From: Cyclina sinensis | Lineage: Eukaryota > Mollusca > Bivalvia > Venerida > Veneridae | Length of the DNA: 64,000 nt | Assembly: GCA_012932295.1 (NCBI GenBank) | Contig: JAAONU010000011.1 | Location: 45,014,352 to 45,078,351 of the forward strand | Direction: 5' to 3' | Shown: positions 11,001-21,071 of the stretch, piece after piece | How positions within the stretch are numbered: position 1 is the stretch's first letter | Layout of the letters: each line of letters begins with the position of its first letter | The notes under the pieces: model-generated | What the model was told of the DNA's origin: nothing | Seen by the model: the letters and a program-made list of their open reading frames with translations, nothing else | Databases searched by the model: none | Position numbers and translations under genes: made by a program

Positions 11001-14000
11001 CATAAAGTAAATATACGCTTGTTTACACGTATGAATATATGCTTGTTTACATGTAGTGAATATATGCTTGTTTTAATATAGTAAATATATGCTTGTTTAC
11101 ATGTAGTGTGTAGTGAATATACGCTTGTTTACATGTAGTAAATATACGCTTGTTTACATGTAGTGAATATATGCTTGTTTACATGTAGTGAATATATGCT
11201 TGTTTACATGTAGTGAATATATGCTTGTTTTAATATAGTAAATATATGCTTGTTTACATGTAGTGAATATACGCTTGTTTACATATAGTAAATATATGCT
11301 TGTTTACATGTAGTGATTATATGCTTGTTTACATATAGTGAATAAATGATTGTTTATATAAAGTGAATATACGCTTGTTTACAAATAGTGAATATACGCT
11401 TGTTTACATGTAGTGAATACACGCTTGTTTACATGTAGTGAATATATGCTTGTTTTAATATAGTAAATATATGCTTGTTTACATATAGTAAATATATGCT
11501 TGTTTACATGTAGTGAATATATGCTTTATTACATATAGTGAATAAATGCTTGTTTATATAAAGTGAATATACGCTTGTTTACATATAGTGAATATACGCT
11601 TGTTTACATGTAGTGAATACACGCTTGTTTACATATAGTAAATATATGCTTGTTTACATGTTGTGAATATATGCTTGTTTTAATATAGTAAATATATGCT
11701 TGTTTACATGTAGTGTGTAGTGACTATACGCTTGTTTACATATAGTGAATACACGCTTGTTTACATGTAGTGAATATATGCTTGTTTACATGTAGTGATT
11801 ATATATGCTTGTTTTAATATAGTAAATATATGCTTGTTTACATGTAGTGAATATATGCTTGTTTACATGTAGTGAATATACGCTTGTTTACATATAATGA
11901 ATATATGCTTGTTTACATGTAGTGAATATATGCTTGTTTACATGTAGTGAATATATGCTTGTTTACATGTAGTGAATATATGCTTGTTTACATTAAGTAA
12001 ATATACGCTTGTTTACATGTAGTGAATATATGCTTGTTTACATGTAGTGAATACACGCTTGTTTACATATAGTGAATACACGCTTGTTTACATGTAGTGA
12101 ATATATGCTTGTTTACATGTAGTGAATATACGCTTGTTTACATATACTGAATATACGCTTGTTTACATATAGTACATATACGCTTGTTTACATGTAGTGA
12201 ATATATGCTTGTTTACATATAGTGAATATATGCTTGTTTACATGTAGTGAATATATGCTTGTTTACATAAAGTAAATATACGTTTGTTTACATGTAGTGA
12301 ATATATGCTTGTTTACATATAGTGAATATATGCTTGTTTACATGTAGTGAATATATGCTTGTTTACATAAAGTAAATATACGTTTGTTTACATGTAGTGA
12401 ATATATGCTTGTTTACATGTAGTGAATATATGCTTGTTTTAATATAGTAAATATATGCCTGTTTACATGTAGTGAATATACGCTTGTTTACATATAGTAA
12501 ATATATGCTTGTTAACATGTAGTGAATATATGCTTGTTTACATGTAATGAATATACGCTTGTTTACATATAGTGAATATATGCTTGTTTACATTAAATAA
12601 ATATACGCTTGTTTACATGTAGTGAATATATGCTTGTTTTAATATAGTAAATATATGCTTGTTTACATGTAGTGAATATACGCTTGTTTACATATAATGA
12701 ATATATGCTTGTTTACATGTAGTGAATATATGCTTGTTTACATGTAGTGAATATATGCTTGTTTACATGTAGTGAATATATGCTTGTTTACATTAAGTAA
12801 ATATACGCTTGTTTACATGTAGTGAATATATGCTTGTTTTAATATACTAAATATATGCTTGTTTACATGTAGTGAATATATGCTTGTTTACATATAGTGA
12901 ATATATGCTTGTTTACATGTAGTGAATATATGCTTGTTTACATTAAGTAAATATACGCTTGTTTACATGTAGTGAATATATGCTTGTTTTAATATAGTAA
13001 ATATATGCTTGTTTACATGTAGTGAATATATGCTTGTTTACATGTAGTAAATATACGCTTGTTTACATATAGTGAATATATGCTTGTTTACATGTAGTGA
13101 ATATATGCTTGTTTACATATAGTAAATATATGCTTGTTTACATGTAGTGAATATATGCTTGTTTACATGTAGTGAATATATGCTTGTTTACATGTTGTGA
13201 ATATATGCTTGTTTGCATAAAGTAAATATACGCTTGTTTACACGTATGAATATATGCTTGTTTACATGTAGTGAATATATGCTTGTTTTAATATAGTAAA
13301 TATATGCTTGTTTACATGTAGTGTGTAGTGAATATACGCTTGTTTACATGTAGTAAATATACGCTTGTTTACATGTAGTGAATATATGCTTGTTTACATG
13401 TAGTGAATATATGCTTGTTTACATGTAGTGAATATATGCTTGTTTTAATATAGTAAATATATGCTTGTTTACATGTAGTGAATATACGCTTGTTTACATA
13501 TAGTAAATATATGCTTGTTTACATGTAGTGATTATATGCTTGTTTACATATAGTGAATAAATGATTGTTTATATAAAGTGAATATACGCTTGTTTACAAA
13601 TAGTGAATATACGCTTGTTTACATGTAGTGAATACACGCTTGTTTACATGTAGTGAATATATGCTTGTTTTAATATAGTAAATATATGCTTGTTTACATA
13701 TAGTAAATATATGCTTGTTTACATGTAGTGAATATATGCTTTATTACATATAGTGAATAAATGCTTGTTTATATAAAGTGAATATACGCTTGTTTACATA
13801 TAGTGAATATACGCTTGTTTACATGTAGTGAATACACGCTTGTTTACATATAGTGAATACACGCTTGTTTACATATAGTAAATATATGCTTGTTTACATG
13901 TTGTGATTATATGCTTGTTTACTTATAGTGAATACACGTTTGTTTACATATAGTGAATATACGCTTGTTTACATATAGTGAATACACGCTTGTTTACAAA

Positions 14001-14105
14001 TAGTGAAAACACGCTTGTTTACATATAGTGAATATATGCTTGTTTACATATAGTAAGTATACGCTTGTTTACATGTAGTGAATACATACTTGTTTACATA
14101 TAATA
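8056..14105. repeat. 25-bp satellite array, about 240 units, with higher-order structure
   Basis: The unit length is 25 bp throughout. The shared core is GCTTGTTTACAT, followed by a variable ATAG/GTAG/TAAG word and then TGAATATAT or TGAATACAC. Variant units recur in the same order: TTTTAATATAGTAAATATATG, CATATACTGAATATACG, AGTACATATACG, CATAAAGTAAATATACGTTTG. A segment from about 10056 is repeated from about 12171, offset 2115 bp and then 2215 bp after a 100-bp (four-unit) insertion, and it carries the same rare variants. No reading frame survives. Unit edges at both ends are diverged. Confidence 0.97.
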
Positions 14106-15135
14106 GAAATGAAGCAGAATGATATTTAACCAGTCAGCTATCGGGACTGATTAATCGACGAGCTTTTTCTAGACTGATTCCCAAAACAATATATTGATTG
14201 TCTATCATTCCTTTTTCAAATTTGACCCGTTTCTTTTTATCAGTATCAAGATTAATGAATTCTCTGTGTATGTAAAAACCTTTTAGCTTTATTTAATCTA
14301 TCATCATTCACACTGAAGTAGATTAATTATAAGATCGTTTCCATTTAGTTCAAGATATCAAAAGTCAATATTGTGTGCTACGATGATTTAGTGACAATTG
14401 TCAAATTTCAGTACGCACAATAAACCTGTTACGATAATTCCCTAAAATTCCCTTTAATCACTGTCACTCTCCTAAATTTCTAAGATAGACTCGTCCATCA
14501 TACTACTTGGACAGACATTTATATTACTTTTAGGTAAATTACCAAGAAACTGATTAAATAACGAATAGTGCACACTTTGATCAGACTACAAAGGTTTAAA
14601 CATCCATGGTTTGCACTGGTTTAACTAAATGTGATATATGCTGCAAGAGGAGTCGGGCCTGATACTTCCAGGTTTGAGCACCAAAAAGGGTCATAAGCAT
14701 AAGTCATGTATCTTTTTTTAAGTACAATGGACCAGCGTCTTGCTTGTGCTCACAATTAACCCTTAAATGGGACGCAAAGAGTAGTTCTACACACATACCT
14801 TTGCTTACTTACAAATTTCTGTTAATGTTATCTCTAACCAAATGCATTGTCAAATAGTATAACCACTGCACCTGACTTAAAGGAAATTGCATAATTGAGA
14901 AAGACAGCTTCAAAATGACCGTGACATTCTGTTTTCTTTGATATTTACAGCATCGGCAGCGATTGTATTTTACCATTCGTGTAAAGACAGAAAGAACATG
15001 AATGCAAACAATTTTCACCTTGGAACTTCATGCTCAACTAAATACTCCCAACAGTCAATACTGACTATACAAGGCAGGCAAGTTCTTGCAACTGTTTCCT
15101 AGGTTCATACAAGTACTCGCGCAGAAAATGTCACT
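14106..15135. other. Gene-free DNA between satellite and SINE
   Basis: No exon or element is supported. A 69-codon minus-strand frame at 14809-15018 has no motif. The segment from about 15020 to 15135 may be the body of the minus-strand SINE whose tRNA-like head lies next to it. Confidence 0.5.
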
Positions 15136-15137
15136 GA

Positions 15138-15222
15138 AGACTCTCACCTCTGATGGGATTCGAACCAGCAACCTCCGGATCGGAGTCTGACGCTCTAACC
15201 CCTCGACTATCGCTCCTCCTCA
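15138..15222 (-). repeat. tRNA-like SINE head (minus strand)
   Basis: On the minus strand the sequence has an A-box-like word (TAGTCGAGGGGTTAGAGC) and a good B-box (GGTTCGAATCC) at tRNA spacing. The acceptor stem and the anticodon arm do not pair cleanly, so this is more likely a tRNA-derived SINE promoter than a working tRNA gene. Confidence 0.55.
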
Positions 15223-15488
15223 AGTAAGAAGATACATCCCATACCTGTTAGTCTTTCGTTTGTGATAACATACCTTTCAGCTCAAACAATAAGTGATGCA
15301 CCAGCTGCGATTTACAGTCACGTGACATTGTTTGTCTGGATAACGTTTCGGATGTTTATAGCATCTGTAGGAGCAGCTTACATATTATTGCCAATATTGT
15401 ACAATTGAAATTACATACCTTCAGCTGCGACTTGGAACAATAAACAAAATTTTGCGTCCGTTCTTATCTTTTGCAAACCTCACTTTAC

Positions 15489-16681
15489 ATGGGTTTTGCA
15501 CTGTACGCTACGACATCAGCCTTTGAGGCCTTGCAGGGCCTCTCCCTTTGGAATTCCATAAGTGGCTTGGCTTCAGTTTGTATTCTCTACACCATGTTAA
15601 GGGGAATGAAGACATTAGTTTGAACAATTACGCCTTTACATTTGTTGGTTTGTTAGTACTGCTTACGATCATGGTCGTATTGAATAAGCCAACATTTCAT
15701 TTCACACGCACACTAGACACTCGGTTTGGTCTCTTGGTGTTAGAGGATGTTTACTCTGATCATATTTGTATGCGATCAACCAGTCAGAAGTACAACGCGA
15801 GTGCTCCCTTTTAATATTGCACAATTCGCTCTCGGCTGGATTTTCAAGGAATAATGCTTATCCAAATTCTTGTTTGTATAACTGGAATTCTTATGTTCGC
15901 TTTTTACAGCGAGTGTGACCCCGTTCAAGCGGGACTTGACCACAATAATGATCAAATCACTCTATTGATGGTTTAACAGCAGTGTTTTATGCCTCTCTGT
16001 TCAGTGCCAGCCTCAGTGTCACATCATCAGTGCTAACTGCTGTATCAGCCATAATTATCGAAGACTTTGTCAAATGTTTCTGTTGACTATCCCTTTTTGG
16101 CAAGACGGAGGTCATTCTTATCAAACTAGTCATTCTAATTACTGGGCAAGCACAATATCGCGTTGCAGTCCTTATTGCTTTAACGGATCAAACTGTTATT
16201 TTTCAGGTAGGTAATGGTTTCGGGTCCTGTGTTTGGATGTTTAATTGTCGGTATGCTAGTTCCATTGGGTGCCTACCATGGTGCTTTATCTGAATAGCTC
16301 GGATTAGCTGGCTGGCTTGTAGTTAGCACTCAGAACTATCGAGGACCAGGGACAATACCATTACCTGGTTCTACCATCGGATGATCTCTCATAGATTACT
16401 CTACGAACACGCCGAAATCAGTGGTTTCAGTTACCCAACCGTTGTTATCAAGCACGTCTTTTTCGAGTTCGATGTATTGAATAGATCACATGAATGAACC
16501 GCCATTGTATACTTTGTACAAGATATCTTACCAGTGGTATACTGGATTTGGTGTTGTTTTAAATATTGTTGTTATAATAATTGTAAGTTTTTTAACTGGC
16601 GTCACAGACTCACAATCTGTAGATAAAAAACTTATTTGTCTGCTATACAATAATAAACTAATACGTTCTTGCTGCCGTTAA
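15489..16681 (+). pseudogene. SLC5A-like sodium/monocarboxylate symporter pseudogene
   Basis: Successive frames give peptides colinear with the SLC5A8/SLC5A12 branch of sodium:solute symporters: MGFALYATTSAFEALQGLS (15489 on), a hydrophobic FVGLLVLLTIMVV stretch (about 15640), SQKYNASAPFNIAQFALGW (about 15780), ECDPVQAG (about 15910), LFSASLSVTSSVLTAVSA then IIEDFVK (15995-16075), VSGPVFGCLIVGMLVPLGA (about 16210-16270), and YKISYQWYTGFGV ... VSFLTG ... SVDKKLI (16490-16640). In the family these correspond to transmembrane helices from the middle of the protein to the last helix and the conserved post-helix tail. In-frame stops (for example after the first 44 codons), several frameshifts and a missing 'MDTLGDLPG'-like segment disable it. 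No introns are seen across this span, so it may be a retrocopy. The N-terminal helices were not found. Confidence 0.85.
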
Positions 16682-16689
16682 GGCGTTAT

Positions 16690-18376
16690 CTGCATTTGAC
16701 GTGTTTGTACAGTTACTGGTTTGCTGTTACATTAAGCATGATATCATAACCTTTAAAAGTTTTAATGATATGAAATGAAATAATAGTTTTCTTGTACTTA
16801 AACCTAAGCATTCATCAACTCATCAAATCAAGTGCACTAAATTCAGTGTCGTTTTTCTTTTTTTTAATTTTTCTTTCGAAATGTTCCTTCTGTTTGTTAT
16901 TTTCACATTTACCGTTACTTTAACTTATTTAATCTGTCATTTACTTGTAAGCATGTTTCATCTATTTCCCAGTATGTCTAATACAGGGAAAATGGAAGAA
17001 AACAAATGAAAATGATTTAAAGAACATGGAGAGGCCACTTTTTGATGGCGCAGTCATATGTGTAGCATCTCGTCTCGGCACTTCGGCGCTAGCGAAAAAA
17101 ACCGAAATAAAGCCGACAAGAAAATGAGCCAGTATGCGACTTTTTGCCTCGGCGCTGACGAAAGACAAAAAGAACGCACCGACCTGCGCCTTTTCCTGCC
17201 GGCGTCTTTTCGCGTTGTTGCATTCTTTTGCGCATATGTAGATAATTTACAGAAAATCGACGAAATAATGCAGAAATAATGCAAAGAACTAGAAGAAACG
17301 ACTTCATGACCTGTCGTAGACATGATTCGTGATTTTGTTTTATTCGTCTTTTCGCATCTGCACCATACATAATTCGCGTTAGCGAAAACATGGAAAGCCG
17401 ATGTAACGAAACCTCGCCGAAACTTCGTCATACCATTTTTTTCAAAATGATATTTCATGATTATTTTTTTTTGTGGGGGGGGGGGGGAGGGGGGCGGTTA
17501 TTTTCTTCTGTTAAATTCATAATCTTAAACCGATTGCCTTAAATGTGAGCAAAATGGTAACTCAGATTTCGGACACTGTTTCTTCCGTTCTATCAGCTTA
17601 ATGAACCAAACATTAATAATATTAAGGTTCAACCATATTTCGGCGGTTGGCTTTACTATATGCACATTTAAAGACCTGACTTCCACATATACAGATTACA
17701 AGTCGCCGGTGTAGATCACTTCCTTAAATTAATGAATAGAAGTTCTATCATTTTGATTTAAACTAGCATTTGTAATTATATTTCATATATTTGGACAATA
17801 AAAATTTTTATGATATTATTATCATTATTCGCTTGAAATTGTTCTAGCTTCATAGACAATTAAAGCTTTTTTTAGAATTCATACATATTTATTATCATAG
17901 TAAATGTGTATTCTTGGCTACCAGTTTTAACACAAAGAAAATTACCCGTCACTGGAATTCATTAAGCATTCCCTGTCGGAGGCATATTAAAAACAATGCT
18001 CATTTTATGTACGCCTTTGTCCTACCACATCTATTATTGAATAGTAATTTAAGGCAAAAGCTATTTAACTGTCACTCAAGAAGATCGAACAGTGATTTGA
18101 GAAAAACAGCATGATTACTTTGACGCCCATTTGCTCGTATCAACGACAGAATTTTAAATGAATAACAAATTATTTTTTTAAGACAGCGTAATAAAAATAT
18201 ATACTAGCCTTATAGCCGCAACTTTTTTCGGGCGATATATATTGCATACTCTAAAATCTGTCTTTTAACGTGAACATTAACAGTCCTTATCAACATATCA
18301 GGGCTTTTCACTCAGGTTATATCGATTCTTTGCCTGATTCAAACTAGTCAGACCTTAGCATTCAACTCCAGTGAAG
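16690..18376. other. Intergenic DNA upstream of GT32 gene 1
   Basis: 17040-17410 is richer in GC than its surroundings and holds several overlapping short frames on both strands with the words CGGCGCTAGCGAAAA and CGGCGCTGACGAAAG. I read it as an unknown dispersed repeat rather than a gene. A poly-G stretch lies at 17473-17500. The rest is featureless AT-rich DNA, and no promoter motif is clear. Confidence 0.5.
17473..17500 (+). repeat. Poly-G tract with quadruplex potential
   Basis: A run of Gs broken by single T, A and C bases (GTGGGG..., GAGGGGGGCGG) follows a run of Ts. The tract could fold as a G-quadruplex, or it could partly be an assembly artefact. Confidence 0.6.
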
Positions 18377-18846
18377 ATGATGAAAATAACACGAAGCAAT
18401 GTCAATTATATTTGCTTAATCATTGGATGTTTTATTTTAATATTTTTAATCCGAAATATTGGTTATTTAGTTATGGAATTTGCTCTTCATCAAAATGTGA
18501 ATGTACAAATTTGTGACACCTGCTCAATGAGGTATAAAAATCAAGTACGTAAAACCAAACGAATATCTAATATAATACATCAAATATATTTTCCTCTAAA
18601 GAGCAAATTGCCGTCGGAAGAGCTTCAAAAAGCGCGGGAAAGTTGGATAAGAAATCATAAAAATTATAAGCATTATTTATGGAACGAAACAACGATTTTG
18701 GAGTTGATCCGTCGGGAATATCCACATTTGGAACCAATTTATCTCGGATATGACTACTGGGTAAGGCGACTAAATATCGTGAAATATTTGACAATGTATC
18801 ATTATGGTGGATGGTACGTGGATCTTGATGTCACGTGTCAACATAG
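18377..18846 (+). CDS. GT32-type glycosyltransferase gene 1, exon 1
   Basis: This is the first coding exon of a 305-aa protein joined to 20878-21071 and 23047-23300; the three exons total 918 nt including the stop, an exact multiple of three. ATG 18377 is the first ATG after an in-frame stop at 18356-18358. The product starts with a short cytosolic tail and a membrane anchor (residues about 11-31), as in type II Golgi enzymes. The catalytic domain begins with IIHQIYF (66-72), the 'IPKIIHQ' position of the Gly_transf_sug (DXD sugar-binding) family. It continues through YWVRRLNIVKYLTMYHYGG to WYVDLD (146-151), where D149 and D151 form the metal/nucleotide-sugar DXD motif. An N-glycosylation sequon NET lies at 103-105. 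The donor site is GTAAAT and the intron is phase 2. The closest known activities in GT32 are mannosyl- or hexosyl-transfer to glycans or sphingolipids; donor and acceptor cannot be told from sequence. Confidence 0.9.
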
Positions 18847-18969
18847 GTAAATAACGCTTTTTTACTAAAACGTATATAATTGTTTGTTTATCCACTTCCT
18901 AAGGCGACTCTTAGGGAAGCATAGATCATATTTCCACTCATTATTTCATTTAAGCTCGAATCATTTTTT

Positions 18970-19640
18970 TTATCCCCCAAAGGCGAAGGGGATATTAGAA
19001 ATGCCCTTCGTCCGTCCGTGCATCCGTGCGTCCGTCCGTCCGAAACAATTTTGTCCGGAGCATAACTCCAAAACTACTTGAGGGATTTTATTCAAACTTC
19101 ATACACTGACAAAGCACATTGGTATGTAGTGCAGTGTGCAAGTGCAATAACTCTACCTTGCCTTTTTTAGAGTAATTCCGCTTTATCAGATTTACTTGAT
19201 AAATTTTGTCCGGAGCATAACTCCAAAACTGCAAGAGGGATTTTATTCAAACTTCAAACACTGACAGAGCACATTGGATGGTAATGCAGTGTGCAAGTCC
19301 AATAACTCTACCTTGCCTATTTTTAGAGTTATTCCCCTTTATCAGAATTACTTGATAAATTTTGTCCGGAGCATCACTCCAAAACTACCTGAGGGATTTT
19401 ATTTAAACTTCATACACTGACAGAGCATATTGGTAGGTAGTGCAGTGTGCAAGTCCAATAACTCTACCTTGCCTATTTTAGAGTTATTCCCCTTTATCAG
19501 AATTACTTGATAATTTTTTTCCGGAGCAAAACTCCAAAACTACTTGCGGGATTTTATTCAAACTTCATACACTGATAGAGCACATTCGTAGGAAGTGCAG
19601 TGTGCAAGAACAATAACTCTACCTTGCCTATTTTTAGAGT
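18970..19640 (+). repeat. Bivalve-type CCGTCC / ~155-bp internal repeat element, copy A
   Basis: The element opens with TATCCCCCAAAGGCGAAGGG and a CGTCCGTCCGTCC stretch. It is then built of four ~155-bp units that each begin TTTGTCCGGAGCATAACTCC (near 19050, 19205, 19361 and 19515) and contain GCAGTGTGCAAG and AATAACTCTACCTTGCC. No coding capacity is seen. I know this texture from bivalve genomes, but I cannot name the family. Confidence 0.8.
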
Positions 19641-19724
19641 TATTCCCCTTTATCAGATTTACTTGTTTACATTTTAAAAATCCTAGCATATACATGTATA
19701 TCTAATTCTTGAATTCTTGAACTT

Positions 19725-20150
19725 ATTATCCCCCGCCAAAGGCAGAGGGGATATTAGAAATGGTCTCTGTCCGTCCGTGCGTGCGTCCGTTCCAGTTTTG
19801 TCCGGAGCATAACTCCAAAAGTACTTGAGTGATTTTCTTCAAACTTCATATACTGAAAGAGCACATTTGGAGGAGGTGCAGTGTGTAAGAATAATAACTC
19901 TACCTTGCCTACTTTTAGAATTATTCCCCTTTATCAGATGTAATTGAAAACTTTGTCCGAAGCATAACTCCAAAAGTGCTTGAGCGATTTTCTTTAAACT
20001 TAATACACTGACATAGCACATTGGTAGGAAGTGCAGTTTGCAAGAACAATTACTCTACCTTGCCTATTTTTTGTGGGATTTTCTTCAAACATTATTTCAT
20101 TGAGTGTTTGAAAGTACCTCCTTCAGGTAGCTTCTTCCCGGCGGGGGGAT
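19725..20150 (+). repeat. Same repeat family, copy B
   Basis: A second copy begins TTATCCCCCGCCAAAGGCAG, goes through CCGTCCGTGCGTGCGTCCG, and has two internal units near 19797 and 19951. It ends near 20150 after CTTCTTCCCGGCGGGG. Having two adjacent copies in the same orientation suggests a tandem insertion or a larger composite element. Confidence 0.75.
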
Positions 20151-20877
20151 TAACCATGTGTAACATGGCTCTTGTTAATAATGAAAATAGTATGCCAAGT
20201 GAAAGATTTTTTATCAAAACCTAGTGGTAGGTAACACTTTCGATTTAAATATGTAATACAGCGCACGTGTAAAGCAAAAGAGCAAACATGTGTCGGTGAA
20301 AATCTTTCTGGTCAATAAAACTTCTGGCTTGATGACCATGGCTAACAAACATTTTTGTTTGTCGATTTAATACTTGTTTACAAGCATAAAGAACTGCATC
20401 GCCTACCACCGAAATTGAACGAACAGGTCAAAACTTTGCAGCTTAACTGAACATAAGTTTTGTACCTTCATAATAAAACCACTTCTCATAGAAAATCACT
20501 TTTTTAAAGAAACCAAGATCTGTAAATTATTTCGTCAATATTTTATCTTGACCAACCTGAATACTGTTAATAACAACGCCATAATGCAAATGTTTCGACA
20601 TCAATTTATAACCTCCTGGCTTGAAGAGACAAATGTCGAATAGCGCTATTGAAGTTGTATTACTAGACATGATTTGATAAAATACAGTTCCTTCCTTTCA
20701 CTTTGTTTTAATCTATTGTTTGGTTCTAAAAGCAAAGGTATACCGGTACGTATACCTTAAAATCAAAGATTCGAAATTGTATAGCCGGGAAAGAATAAAT
20801 ATTCAAAAGATTCAAAGTCAAAATTTTACATAATTTTCATTTTCTTTATAAGTGTCATAGTTTTGCATTCTTTTCAG

Positions 20878-21071
20878 TGTATCCGAACTTGAGGAAGAAG
20901 CATTCCGACTAAACAAAAGTGTGATTCAGCATCTTACATTTCCGGTTGGAACATCAAATGACTTCTTCGGAGTTACACCACGGCATCAGTTCTTAAAATC
21001 AGTTCTGGATCATCTACCTAACTCTAACCGCTGGTTCATTTTTCCATACCCCAATACGGTGCTTACAACAG
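20878..21071 (+). CDS. GT32-type glycosyltransferase gene 1, exon 2
   Basis: This 194-nt internal exon is bounded by TTTTCAG and GTGAGT and enters in phase 2 and leaves in phase 1. It encodes SVSELEEEAFRLNKS followed by TFPVGTSNDFFGVTPRHQF and on to PYPNTVLTT (residues 157-222). In GT32 enzymes this is the part after the DXD loop where ISNAFMAS-like and HPF-like words sit; here they read TSNDFFGV and RHQF. The exon in the paralogue (49259-49452) has the same length. From TFPVG to VLTT the two proteins are identical although the DNA differs at many third positions. The segment between the DXD motif and TSNDFFG looks shorter than in typical family members, so a small missing exon cannot be ruled out, although the frame closes without one. 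Confidence 0.92.

Larger units (their letters stand above)
18847..20877 (+). other. Intron 1 of GT32 gene 1
   Basis: This 2.0-kb phase-2 intron runs from GTAAAT to TTTTCAG. Most of its first half (18970-20150) is the CGTCCGTCC / GTCCGGAGCATAACTCC repeat family. The rest shows no exon. Confidence 0.85.

Noticed and set aside
8056..14105. CRISPR-like array of short regular repeats
   Set aside because: The units are contiguous with no unique spacers, the genome is eukaryotic, and the variation is that of a satellite.
17054..17458. Several 70-134 codon frames on both strands in a GC-richer patch
   Set aside because: The frames overlap in all phases, have biased low-complexity residue use and no motif. 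This is better explained as a dispersed repeat.
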